From NCBI GenBank assembly GCA_021805725.1, contig JAJZEH010000010.1:20903-47611 (forward strand): a stretch of 26,709 nt of DNA, given 5' to 3'. Both the position numbers and the translations under genes were made by a program. Numbering within the stretch: the stretch's first letter is position 1; every line of letters begins with the position of its first letter. Shown piece after piece: positions 1-7,446 of the stretch. The notes beneath the pieces are model-generated. The model saw only the letters and a list, made by a program, of their open reading frames with translations, did not search any database and was not told the origin of the DNA. The stretch comes from Pseudomonadota bacterium. GTDB lineage: Bacteria > Pseudomonadota > Gammaproteobacteria > Burkholderiales > Ferrovaceae.

Positions 1-29
1 GGACAGACCTCATTTTGAGGTCTGTCCCC
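1..29. repeat. Palindromic GGGGACAGACC repeat, full hairpin (left edge cut)
   Basis: The arm at 1-12 is the exact reverse complement of 16-27, with a TTT loop at 13-15. The two outermost G bases of the left arm fall outside the window. Same family as the hairpins at 4343, 9440 and 17727. It lies upstream of glmS, where it could also form an RNA hairpin, but no U-tract follows. Confidence 0.85.
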
Positions 30-30
30 A

Positions 31-54
31 GTTAGCCAGTTAGCCAGTTAGCCC
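31..54. repeat. Short tandem repeat, three copies of an 8-mer
   Basis: GTTAGCCA occurs at 31-38 and 39-46, and GTTAGCCC at 47-54, directly next to the palindrome at 1-29 and ahead of a single palindrome arm at 63-76. Too short and without spacers to be a CRISPR. It looks like local slippage between two palindrome copies. Confidence 0.75.
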
Positions 55-62
55 CCAGTTGG

Positions 63-76
63 TGAGGTCTGTCCCC
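63..76. repeat. Single arm of the GGGGACAGACC repeat
   Basis: TGAGGTCTGTCCCC is the exact right arm of the palindrome family without its partner. It stands 34 bases after the full copy at 1-29, so the glmS upstream region holds one and a half copies. Confidence 0.75.
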
Positions 77-108
77 GGTCGATGCCCCCAATTGAATGCC
101 AATTCATC

Positions 109-126
109 AGGGTCTGACCCTATAAT
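109..126 (+). promoter_or_regulatory. Possible glmS -10 box next to a small palindrome
   Basis: TATAAT at 121-126 is a perfect -10 hexamer 34 bases before the glmS start. It abuts AGGGTC-T-GACCCT (109-121), a palindrome loosely resembling the repeat arms. No good -35 lies at 16-18 bp; the nearest candidate, TTGAAT at 92-97, is too far. The promoter call is therefore tentative. Confidence 0.35.
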
Positions 127-160
127 ACCCACTTGAATTACTTCAATAGGGCAACGCATT

Positions 161-1987
161 ATGTGCGGTATTGTGGGCGCCGTGGCAAGGCGCAACGTGG
201 TTCCCCTCCTGATCGAAGGTTTGAAGCGCCTGGAATACCGGGGCTATGATTCGGCGGGACTCGCAATCGTCAACGATGGGCTGCGGCGCGTGCGCAGCAT
301 CGGGCGCGTGGCTCAACTACAGGCGCAGGCGCATGCCGAGCAAGTGTCCGGCGAACTGGGAATTGCCCATACCCGCTGGGCCACCCACGGCGCTCCCAGC
401 ATCCGCAATGCCCACCCCCACCAAAGCCGCGATGGCATTGCCGTCGTTCACAACGGCATCATTGAAAACTACGAAGCGTTACGCAGCCAGCTGCAGGAGC
501 AGGGCTATACTTTTGATTCGGAAACCGATACCGAAGTTATCGCCCACTTGCTGCATTCCTGTTACGCGCGCCATCGCGATCTGGGACGCGCTACCCGCGA
601 AGCGGTAGGCATGCTGCAAGGGGCCTATGCCATCGCGGTGGTTTGCGCTCACGAACCGCATCGCCTGCTGGCGGCCCGCCTGGGAAGCCCGCTGCTGATC
701 GGGCTGGGGGACGACGAGTATTTTCTGGCATCCGATGCCGCGGCATTGATTGCGGTGACGCAGAGCATGCTCTACCTGGAAGAGGGCGATGTGGTGGATA
801 TCACCCTGAAGGGTTACACCATCACGGATCTTGCGGGGCAAGCCGTGTCCCGTGCCGCCCACATCAGCCAGCTTTCTGCCGAAACCGCCGAACTGGGTCC
901 TTATGCCCATTACATGCAGAAGGAAATTGCCGAACAGCCCCGCGCCATCGCCGATACGGTGGAAAAAGTTCTGACCATGGGATTTGTGCCGCAACTCTTC
1001 GGTGAGGCGGCATCCGCGGTACTGTCCGATCTTGACAGCATTACCATCCTTGCCTGTGGCACCAGCTACCATGCTGCATTGGTGGCGCGCTACTGGATCG
1101 AGCAGATTGCCCGCGTGCCCTGTTGGGCCGAGGTGGCGAGTGAATACCGCTACCGAGACTCGGTACCCAATCCGCGTACGCTCATCGTCACCATATCGCA
1201 GTCCGGCGAAACTGCCGACACCCAGGCGGCGCTCAAACATGCCCAGGCACAGGGTCATCGGCACTCTCTTGCAATCTGCAACGTGCCCGAAAGCGCGCTG
1301 GTCCGATTGTCCACTTTGTCCTTCCTGACAAGGGCGGGGATGGAAATTGGTGTGGCATCCACCAAGGCATTCACGACGCAACTGGTGGCCCTTTTTGCGC
1401 TGGCGGTAACTCTGGCGCGCATGCGCGGCGTGCTCCCGCATGAATCCGAAGTGGAGTATCTGGATGCGCTACGCCGCCTGCCCAACAAAGTGCAGCATGT
1501 GCTCAACCTGGAACCGCAACTGATGCTTTGGGCCGAACGGTTTGCACAAAAAGACAACGCGCTTTTTCTGGGTCGCGGGGTTCATTACCCTATCGCTTTG
1601 GAGGGCTCTCTGAAGCTCAAGGAAATTTCGTATATCCATGCCGAGGCTTATCCGGCGGGCGAACTCAAGCACGGACCGCTCGCCTTGGTGGACGCCGAAA
1701 TGCCGGTGGTGGCCGTTGCTCCCAACGACGCCCTTCTGGGAAAGCTCAAATCCAACTTGCAGGAAGTCAAGGCGCGCGGTGGCGAACTGTATGTGCTGGC
1801 TGACAACGACAGCCATTTCACCTCGGGCGAAGGATTTCACCTCATTCGCATGCCCGACCACGAAGGCATTCTCAGCCCCGTGATGCACGTGGTCCCGCTA
1901 CAGCTGCTGGCGTATCACACAGCCTGCCGGCGTGGCACCGATGTGGACAAGCCACGCAATCTCGCCAAGAGCGTCACGGTGGAATAG
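161..1987 (+). CDS. glmS: Glutamine--fructose-6-phosphate aminotransferase (isomerizing)
   Basis: GlmS makes glucosamine-6-phosphate from fructose-6-phosphate and glutamine, the first committed step toward UDP-GlcNAc for peptidoglycan and LPS. The 608-residue product matches the usual length (E. coli about 609). It starts MCGIVG, placing the catalytic cysteine directly after Met as required for the N-terminal nucleophile glutaminase domain (about 2-220). Two SIS sugar-isomerase domains follow, with the SQSGETADT phosphate-binding motif near residue 347 and [10 protein letters not shown] near residue 500. The tail [13 protein letters not shown] carries the Lys (603) expected to form the Schiff base with the sugar. 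The ATG at 161 is fixed by the invariant N-terminus; its ribosome binding site is weak. It converges with the chemoreceptor gene that ends at 1999. glmU is often found upstream but is outside the window. No GlmS riboswitch-like sequence was recognised. Confidence 0.97.
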   Translation: MCGIVGAVARRNVVPLLIEGLKRLEYRGYDSAGLAIVNDGLRRVRSIGRVAQLQAQAHAEQVSGELGIAHTRWATHGAPSIRNAHPHQSRDGIAVVHNGIIENYEALRSQLQEQGYTFDSETDTEVIAHLLHSCYARHRDLGRATREAVGMLQGAYAIAVVCAHEPHRLLAARLGSPLLIGLGDDEYFLASDAAALIAVTQSMLYLEEGDVVDITLKGYTITDLAGQAVSRAAHISQLSAETAELGPYAHYMQKEIAEQPRAIADTVEKVLTMGFVPQLFGEAASAVLSDLDSITILACGTSYHAALVARYWIEQIARVPCWAEVASEYRYRDSVPNPRTLIVTISQSGETADTQAALKHAQAQGHRHSLAICNVPESALVRLSTLSFLTRAGMEIGVASTKAFTTQLVALFALAVTLARMRGVLPHESEVEYLDALRRLPNKVQHVLNLEPQLMLWAERFAQKDNALFLGRGVHYPIALEGSLKLKEISYIHAEAYPAGELKHGPLALVDAEMPVVAVAPNDALLGKLKSNLQEVKARGGELYVLADNDSHFTSGEGFHLIRMPDHEGILSPVMHVVPLQLLAYHTACRRGTDVDKPRNLAKSVTVE

Positions 1988-1998
1988 CGCGACCATCG

Positions 1999-3612
1999 CT
2001 AAATTCTGAACCGCGACACCGCCCCGCGCATGGCTTCAGCCAGGCGCTCCAGATGGAGCACTTCGCTGGCAGTCTGACTTGCGGCGGCCTCGTTTTCCTC
2101 GCTCATTCGGGCCACTTTTTCCACATTGGTTGCAATGTTGTTGCTGGCGCTGCTTTGCTCCACCAGTGAGGACGAAATGTCCGTGACCACCTTGATCACC
2201 TGTTCTGCACCATCCTTGATCTGGTCGATGGCTTCTCCCGCCTGTTGCGCCAAATCCACGCCGCTATCGACTTGATGCACGGCGGCGGCCATGCCTGCTA
2301 CCGCGGTATGGGAGCTGGTCTGCATCGTGCTGATCATGCCGATGATTTTTTCAGTGGACTGGGTTGTGCGGTCTGCCAGTTTCCGGACTTCATCGGCCAC
2401 GACCGCAAAACCACGCCCCTGTTCGCCAGCGCGGGCGGCTTCGATGGCTGCGTTGAGGGCAAGCAGGTTGGTCTGGTCGGCAATGTCCTTGATGACGAGG
2501 ACAATGGAAGAAATTTCGTCCGATTTGCGCCCCAAATCCTCGATGGTGGCGGAGGTCTGTCGCACGGTATCGGCGATTTTCATCATTTCTGTCCTGGCAT
2601 TGTGAATGATGGTGCGCCCCTGGCTGGACAGCTCGCCGGACTTTCTGGAAAGTTCAAGAGCATCCCCCGCGTTGGTGGAAACGTGGTTGATGCTGACGGT
2701 GACCTGCTCCACCGTGGCGGCCATTGTGGATGCGGCCTCGCTTTGTTGGGACGAACTGGTGGCCACGTGGGTGGAAGAAGCCGAAAGCGTGAGTGCGGCC
2801 TGGGACACCTGGGTGACACCATCCAGGATTTGGCCCAGGGCGCCTTGAAGGGTCTCCATCAGCTTATTGAAGGATTTTGCCGTTTGACCGACTTCATCGC
2901 TTGTACGAATGCTCACCCGCCGGGAGAGGTCTCCCGAACTTTCCACGTCCGAGATGACGTGCTGCAATGAATTCAGGGGGAGGGTGATGGCGCGCGTGAT
3001 GAAAAAGGCCAGCAAAGTTCCGCCGCCCATGACAAGCAGGCCAATGAGCAAAGCCATACGACCCACCAGGGCAATGTAGTCATGGGTTTTTTGGGTTTCG
3101 CTTGTAATCCGGGCATTGAGGGTATTGAGGAAATCATTCAGCGTGGATTCTGCTGTATTGGCAGCCTTGCGCATGCCGATGACGACGATCATTCGTTCCT
3201 GGCCCACCGGAGTTTGGATCATTGTCTGAAACTTGTCGTGGTATTCGGTGGAAATCTTCTGGAGGGCCTGGACCGTATTGATCAGTTGCGGATCTGCGGT
3301 TTTCCCCACCATGGATTTAATGGTGTCCAGTTCGCTAACCAACTGGGACATGTGCTTGTTTGAATCGCCGACAAGGGTCTGATCATCGGCATAAAGCAAC
3401 TCCTTTTCGTTCCGCCGGGCTTCGAGCAGTGCGATCTTGGCAGTGCTGGCATGCATGAAGATGGCCGCCTCGTTTTCGAGAAGGCTGGTGAACCTGAAGG
3501 ACGAGGTGGACAAGGCAAATCGGGAGATCGCCATCAATGCGGCGGCCAGAATCAGCATCGTCGCAAACCCGAAGCCGATTTTTTTGCCTATCGTGAGCTG
3601 TTGCTTGAACAT
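1999..3612 (-). CDS. Methyl-accepting chemotaxis protein with short periplasmic helical domain
   Basis: A transmembrane chemoreceptor that would signal to the CheA/CheW array. From the ATG at 3612 (537 residues) it has a membrane segment at about 11-32, a periplasmic region of about 145 mostly helical residues resembling a four-helix-bundle sensor, a second membrane segment at about 179-206, a HAMP linker, and the cytoplasmic signalling hairpin. The hairpin tip, [20 protein letters not shown] then [13 protein letters not shown] at about 377-409, is highly conserved. A GTG at 3630 would add six residues, but the start [11 protein letters not shown] is typical of the family, so 3612 is preferred. 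The protein ends FRI and has no NWETF-type pentapeptide for CheR/CheB docking. It lies 73 bases downstream of the Cache-like gene on the same strand and probably shares its sigma-28 promoter. The ligand is unknown. Confidence 0.93.
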   Translation of the reverse strand: MFKQQLTIGKKIGFGFATMLILAAALMAISRFALSTSSFRFTSLLENEAAIFMHASTAKIALLEARRNEKELLYADDQTLVGDSNKHMSQLVSELDTIKSMVGKTADPQLINTVQALQKISTEYHDKFQTMIQTPVGQERMIVVIGMRKAANTAESTLNDFLNTLNARITSETQKTHDYIALVGRMALLIGLLVMGGGTLLAFFITRAITLPLNSLQHVISDVESSGDLSRRVSIRTSDEVGQTAKSFNKLMETLQGALGQILDGVTQVSQAALTLSASSTHVATSSSQQSEAASTMAATVEQVTVSINHVSTNAGDALELSRKSGELSSQGRTIIHNARTEMMKIADTVRQTSATIEDLGRKSDEISSIVLVIKDIADQTNLLALNAAIEAARAGEQGRGFAVVADEVRKLADRTTQSTEKIIGMISTMQTSSHTAVAGMAAAVHQVDSGVDLAQQAGEAIDQIKDGAEQVIKVVTDISSSLVEQSSASNNIATNVEKVARMSEENEAAASQTASEVLHLERLAEAMRGAVSRFRI

Positions 3613-3685
3613 GAATGCCCCACTTTGCACTGCCAGGAGGCGGGAGGTAACAGGCCGTTGCCCCCCACAGGCCGGAATGAACCGG

Positions 3686-4198
3686 TTATTCCATCAAATA
3701 GCCCACATAGTAAATGCCGATGATTTCACCTTTTGCGGTCTTGATGGGTTCATAGCCGGTGTCGTACATTTTGCCCAGAATGTCGACGATGCCATAAAAC
3801 GGATTACCTTGACGCAGGGCCGCCATCGCCGGCCCCGAAGGATCAAGCTGTGTGCCCACGGCGCGATTGCCCTCCTTCATCACGTTGGTGCTGATGCGAA
3901 CGAAACTGCTTCCTTTTTTCACAAAAAAGGTGGCTGTGCCACCAAATTTTGCCTTCAGGGAGTCCACCAGCTCAAAGTTGTTGTTCATTTTGGTCGAGCC
4001 AAAAAACAGGTTGTCCCCTTCCACTTTGGGAGCGCCAAGTTTTGCAGCCTCGGCTTTCATGGCCGCCATTGCAGTTTTGACCTTTGCCGCGTACTCGGTG
4101 TCCGCCCGGGCAACAAGGGGCGTTCCACCTGCCATCAGCCCAAAAACAAACAGCATTGCCATTGAGAGAACACCGTGTTTTAACGAAATTGCTGGCAT
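3686..4198 (-). CDS. Secreted stand-alone Cache-like sensor domain protein
   Basis: A 170-residue protein with a signal peptide: basic N-terminus, hydrophobic core (about 10-24) and a likely cleavage after VARA (about residue 32). The mature part resembles a single extracellular Cache domain of the kind found in chemoreceptors and histidine kinases. Its segments [48 protein letters not shown] and [19 protein letters not shown] then [12 protein letters not shown] fit that fold. There is no membrane anchor after the signal peptide and no output domain, so it is predicted to be free in the periplasm. The start at 4198 has a good ribosome binding site (AGAGAGGA). It lies directly upstream of a chemoreceptor gene that lacks a Cache domain, suggesting it could present a ligand to that receptor. 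The family call is by motif recognition and the function is inferred. Confidence 0.8.
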   Translation of the reverse strand: MPAISLKHGVLSMAMLFVFGLMAGGTPLVARADTEYAAKVKTAMAAMKAEAAKLGAPKVEGDNLFFGSTKMNNNFELVDSLKAKFGGTATFFVKKGSSFVRISTNVMKEGNRAVGTQLDPSGPAMAALRQGNPFYGIVDILGKMYDTGYEPIKTAKGEIIGIYYVGYLME

Positions 4199-4286
4199 TT
4201 TCTTTTCCTCTCTAGAAAATACTCCGCATTACAAGGAGTTACTTCAATGCGGGTGGATGGGGGCGGCTGTATGCCGGCATGCATTC

Positions 4287-4313
4287 ATTACGGCATAAGC
4301 ATATCAATCTTTA
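4287..4313 (-). promoter_or_regulatory. Sigma-28 (FliA) promoter for the Cache-chemoreceptor operon
   Basis: On the minus strand TAAAGATT (4313-4306), an 11-base spacer, then GCCGTAAT (4294-4287). The established enteric FliA consensus is TAAAGTTT-N11-GCCGATAA. The -35 matches 7 of 8, the GCCG core is complete and the spacer is exact. It points at the Cache-like gene, leaving a leader of roughly 80 bases. Confidence 0.75.
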
Positions 4314-4342
4314 GGGTAGTGGCGACGATCTTGGGCCGTCAT

Positions 4343-4379
4343 GATGGGGACAGACCTCAAAATGAGGTCTGTCCCCATC
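4343..4379. repeat. Palindromic GGGGACAGACC repeat, longest full hairpin
   Basis: A perfect inverted repeat with a 17-bp stem (4343-4359 against 4363-4379) and an AAA loop. It sits between the stop of the LuxR-type gene (4392) and the sigma-28 promoter at 4313, both reading left. It could terminate or stabilise the regulator transcript and separate it from the chemotaxis operon. Confidence 0.9.
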
Positions 4380-4391
4380 TCCCTTACTTGC

Positions 4392-5588
4392 CTAAACGGG
4401 TGCTGCCAGGCTCCTGCCATTGACCGTGGGCAGCAGGGCCAGCAATTTGATGAGTTCTGCCTGACGCCGGGTGTGCGTTTTATCCAGCACGGACCTGATT
4501 TGCGTGCGCACGGTGGCGATGGAGATCTCTGCTTCCAGGGCATATTCCGCCGGAGTGACCCCGTCGAAGAGCCGCAGGGTCAAACGGGTTTCAGCGGGGG
4601 TCAGTTTGTAGAGGCTTGCCAGCAGATCGGTCATGAGGACGGGATGATGGTCCGGGTTGGCAATCTGGATGAGCGCCGATGCCCTTTGATGCATGTGGAC
4701 TGGCGAGGTGGCAGAGGTCAGGGGCGATATGATGAGATTGTAGGATGGCCGCTTGCTTGGGCGGGGAATGGAGAGCGCCCCGATCTTGCCCTCGGTCACT
4801 GCGGCACGGATCTGGGTGGTCAGCGCCCTATCGTTGAGCAGGGAATGCAACTTATGGTTTCTGGTGACCAATCCATCCGCCATCCTGAAAAATGACCCTG
4901 CGACGCGATTGGCAAAATAAATGCGGTTCTCGCAGTCCGTCACGACGACGGCGTGGGATATTTGATCCAGGATGCCAAATCCGGAATGTACCTTCTGGGT
5001 GTGGGGCAGGGTCTTGAGCATGAGATGCGCGGCCAGGCGCAGATGTTCAGACATGCCCTGCAGCGCTGCGGCTTCCAATGGGCCAAAGGCGGGCTGTGCC
5101 GTGCCCCGCTGAAATCCGATGATCACCTCCAGACCGTCGAGTTCCGCCAGGCGATTGGCGGCAGTCCAGCATCGTCCATAGCGCAGGAGCAAATCCGCAG
5201 CCAGCTTGTTGGAGGGGACGGCCCCTTCATGGAAATAAAACTGATCGAATACCCACTGACTCGTCGGACTATCGCGCAGCTGGTGCAGGTTGGCATCCAG
5301 TTGGTGATAGTAGGTGGTGCATTGCTGGCGGCCGCTTTCCTTGGGCAATCGTCCCACGACTGAAAATACGGGGCAGCGTTTGATCTGATCCACAATCAGC
5401 AGATAGCCCCCCGTTGCATTGATGAGATCGGCAACCTGGACGAGCACGCGCTCCCAGGCGCCGTGATTCACGGAAGCCTCATATATTTCCCTGATAATGG
5501 CGTCGACTTTGCTGAGTGCCATATTTTGAATCAGTCTAAATTCATCGCTTGACTGCCCGAATTCACCAAACTTTCCATGATGCAGCAT
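4392..5588 (-). CDS. LuxR-family transcriptional regulator with PAS-like sensor region
   Basis: A 398-residue predicted DNA-binding regulator. The C-terminal part (about 327-388) is a LuxR-type helix-turn-helix: LTPAETRLTLRLFDGVTPAE, then the recognition region ISIATVRTQIRSVLDKTHTR and an AELIKLL ending. The middle (about 200-260) looks PAS-like: FGILDQISHAVVVTDCENRI then YFANRVAGSFF. The N-terminal 190 residues are not recognised beyond a helical, possibly ligand-sensing region. There is no receiver domain, so it is probably not a phosphorylated response regulator. The start is uncertain. The ATG at 5588 abuts a perfect hairpin and has no ribosome binding site; the ATG at 5522 (MALSKVDAII) would give 376 residues and is equally plausible. 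It sits divergently between two chemotaxis operons and may regulate one or both, which is inference from position. Confidence 0.82.
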   Translation of the reverse strand: MLHHGKFGEFGQSSDEFRLIQNMALSKVDAIIREIYEASVNHGAWERVLVQVADLINATGGYLLIVDQIKRCPVFSVVGRLPKESGRQQCTTYYHQLDANLHQLRDSPTSQWVFDQFYFHEGAVPSNKLAADLLLRYGRCWTAANRLAELDGLEVIIGFQRGTAQPAFGPLEAAALQGMSEHLRLAAHLMLKTLPHTQKVHSGFGILDQISHAVVVTDCENRIYFANRVAGSFFRMADGLVTRNHKLHSLLNDRALTTQIRAAVTEGKIGALSIPRPSKRPSYNLIISPLTSATSPVHMHQRASALIQIANPDHHPVLMTDLLASLYKLTPAETRLTLRLFDGVTPAEYALEAEISIATVRTQIRSVLDKTHTRRQAELIKLLALLPTVNGRSLAAPV

Positions 5589-5635
5589 AAAAATAAAAAA
5601 GCATCATCCACTTGGATGATGCTTTTTTATTTTTA
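5588..5635. promoter_or_regulatory. Perfect 23-bp inverted repeat between divergent genes
   Basis: The arm 5588-5610 is exactly complementary to 5613-5635. The core is a GC-containing stem GCATCATCC / GGATGATGC with an ACTT loop, flanked outward on both strands by A-tracts and T-tracts. In shape it is a bidirectional intrinsic terminator. It lies at the 5' side of the LuxR-type gene and upstream of the aer-like promoter, where no converging transcripts are expected. An attenuator in the regulator leader or an operator are the alternatives. On the minus strand TTGACT (5655-5650) lies just upstream and could be its -35. Confidence 0.8.
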
Positions 5636-5646
5636 ATTCAACAGAC

Positions 5647-5673
5647 TAAAGTCAACATTGGGATTGCCGATGG
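5647..5673 (+). promoter_or_regulatory. Sigma-28 (FliA) promoter for the aer-like/globin operon
   Basis: TAAAGTCA (5647-5654), an 11-base spacer, then GCCGATGG (5666-5673), against the FliA consensus TAAAGTTT-N11-GCCGATAA. Both boxes match 6 of 8, the GCCGAT core is intact and the spacer is exact. It would give a leader of about 125 bases before the ATG at 5805. Confidence 0.75.
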
Positions 5674-5804
5674 ATGAGACGTAACAAATGGCAATAAGTT
5701 CAAAACAGGGCGGGAGATTTTGACTTGTTCTAATTTTAAAAGTGCGTTTTGGCAAAGGTCAGGAGCGTCGTCAGAACGGTCCGGCTAGCCACCTAGGGGG
5801 CAGC

Positions 5805-7442
5805 ATGAAAAGGAATTTACCGGTCACGCAGCATGAGATTGACTATGCTGAGAGCGATGTCTTTGTCACAAGAACCGATCCCAAAGGGACCATCACCTAC
5901 GCCAACGATGCCTTCGTAGAAATCAGCGGGTTTTCTCGCGAAGAGCTGGTTGGAAAAAACCACAACCTGGTGCGCCATCCGGACATGCCGGAATGGGCCT
6001 TTGCCGACTTGTGGCAGACGGTCAAAAGCGGGCATCCATGGCGCGGCCTCGTCAAGAACCGCGCCAAAAATGGCGATTGCTACTGGGTTCGGGCCACCGT
6101 CTCACCCATTCTGGACAATGGCCATATCGTGGGCCATCTGTCGCTCAGAAAAAAACCGTCGCGTGCCGAAGTGGCCCATGCCGAACAACTCTACAAGTCT
6201 GCAAGCGCGCCCAGCGTGAAATGGTCCCCCTCCTTCTGGTTTCGAAATTTTTCCCTGGAAAGAAAGCTGCAACTGCTGATCCAGCCCTTGCTCATCCTGC
6301 TACTGGGCTGTGCCACGTTTGCGCTTTACCAGTTTCTGAAGCCCATGGTGGCCGAACAGGGCAGGCTCTCCGGATTGATGTTGGGGTTGATCGCCGGTCA
6401 GGTGGCGTTGCAGATTGTGCTCTACGCACTCGTCGCATGGGTGATGCATCGGTTTGTGACGCGGCCCTTTCGTGAGATCAGGGAGCACTTGAGCGACCTG
6501 ATCTGCGGCAACATGTTAAGGCAGGTGGACATTGGCGGACGGGACGAGATGGGCGAGATCCAGTGCGTCGTGCAATCCGCCAAGGTGCTGCTGGGTTCCG
6601 TGGTCGAGCAGATTTCCACGGCCACGAAGCAGATTGACGTTCGCGCCAGTCAGCTTGACAGCAACATGTCCCGCATGGAGGAAGGCTCTCATGCGCAATC
6701 CTCGGCCGCAAGCCAGATGGCTGCTGCGGTGGAACAGATGAGCGTGAACGTGGATCAGGTCTCCGAAAATACCGAAGATGTCCGAACTGTTTCAGAGCAC
6801 TCCAAGTTTCTTGCGGATGACGGCGGAAAGATCGTAACCCAGGTGGTGCAGGACATGTCCGGCATCGCCGAAGTGGTGGTCAACAGCGCCAACACCATCC
6901 AGGAACTGGGCCGAAAGTCCGAACAGATCCAGGGCATTGTGCGGGCCATCAAGGAGATCGCCGATCAGACCAACCTGTTGGCGCTCAATGCCGCCATCGA
7001 GGCAGCGCGGGCCGGGGAGCACGGGCGGGGTTTTGCGGTGGTGGCCGATGAGGTGCGCAGCCTCGCCGAAAAGACCCGACAGTCCACGCAGCAGATTGCG
7101 CAGATGACCGAGGAGATCAACAGCAGCACCAATCACGCCGTGGCTGAAGTCAGTGCGGCCGTGGACATGGTGAAATCGGGTTCGGAACTGGCCGTGAAGG
7201 CGGGTGGGGCCATCGTCGAAATCAACCAGGGAGCACTCAAGGTGCTCAACGGCGTCAGCGACATTGCCTCCTCGATGAAGGAGCAGAGTCTTGCCAGCCG
7301 GAATATTGCCGTGAACGTGGAAAAAGTGGCGCAGATGTCGGAACAGGCGGGCCTGACCGTGCGCGAAGTGTCGGAGTCAGTCAAGCAGCTCAAGGCGCTG
7401 TCCCAGGCGCTGGAAACCTCCGTCGGACATTTCAGGATTTGA
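5805..7442 (+). CDS. aer: Aer-like PAS/FAD redox (aerotaxis) chemoreceptor
   Basis: An energy-taxis receptor that in E. coli senses cellular redox state through FAD bound to its N-terminal PAS domain. The 545-residue product has the PAS domain at about 15-115 with Aer hallmarks: [22 protein letters not shown] (Arg57, His58, Asp60), Trp70 and [14 protein letters not shown]. These fall at the same residue numbers as in E. coli Aer. That supports the ATG at 5805, which follows a strong AGGGGG ribosome binding site, over an upstream in-frame GTG at 5742. A membrane hairpin at about 154-178 and 188-215 is followed by HAMP and the signalling hairpin ([33 protein letters not shown]). Like the receptor at 1999-3612 it ends FRI without a CheR-docking pentapeptide. 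It is followed after 4 bases by the globin-GGDEF-EAL gene, indicating one operon. FAD binding is inferred from homology. Confidence 0.93.
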   Translation: MKRNLPVTQHEIDYAESDVFVTRTDPKGTITYANDAFVEISGFSREELVGKNHNLVRHPDMPEWAFADLWQTVKSGHPWRGLVKNRAKNGDCYWVRATVSPILDNGHIVGHLSLRKKPSRAEVAHAEQLYKSASAPSVKWSPSFWFRNFSLERKLQLLIQPLLILLLGCATFALYQFLKPMVAEQGRLSGLMLGLIAGQVALQIVLYALVAWVMHRFVTRPFREIREHLSDLICGNMLRQVDIGGRDEMGEIQCVVQSAKVLLGSVVEQISTATKQIDVRASQLDSNMSRMEEGSHAQSSAASQMAAAVEQMSVNVDQVSENTEDVRTVSEHSKFLADDGGKIVTQVVQDMSGIAEVVVNSANTIQELGRKSEQIQGIVRAIKEIADQTNLLALNAAIEAARAGEHGRGFAVVADEVRSLAEKTRQSTQQIAQMTEEINSSTNHAVAEVSAAVDMVKSGSELAVKAGGAIVEINQGALKVLNGVSDIASSMKEQSLASRNIAVNVEKVAQMSEQAGLTVREVSESVKQLKALSQALETSVGHFRI

Positions 7443-7446
7443 CTCG

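Noticed and set aside
31..54. Possible CRISPR-like array.
   Set aside because: The repeats are 8 bases, directly abutting, without spacers.
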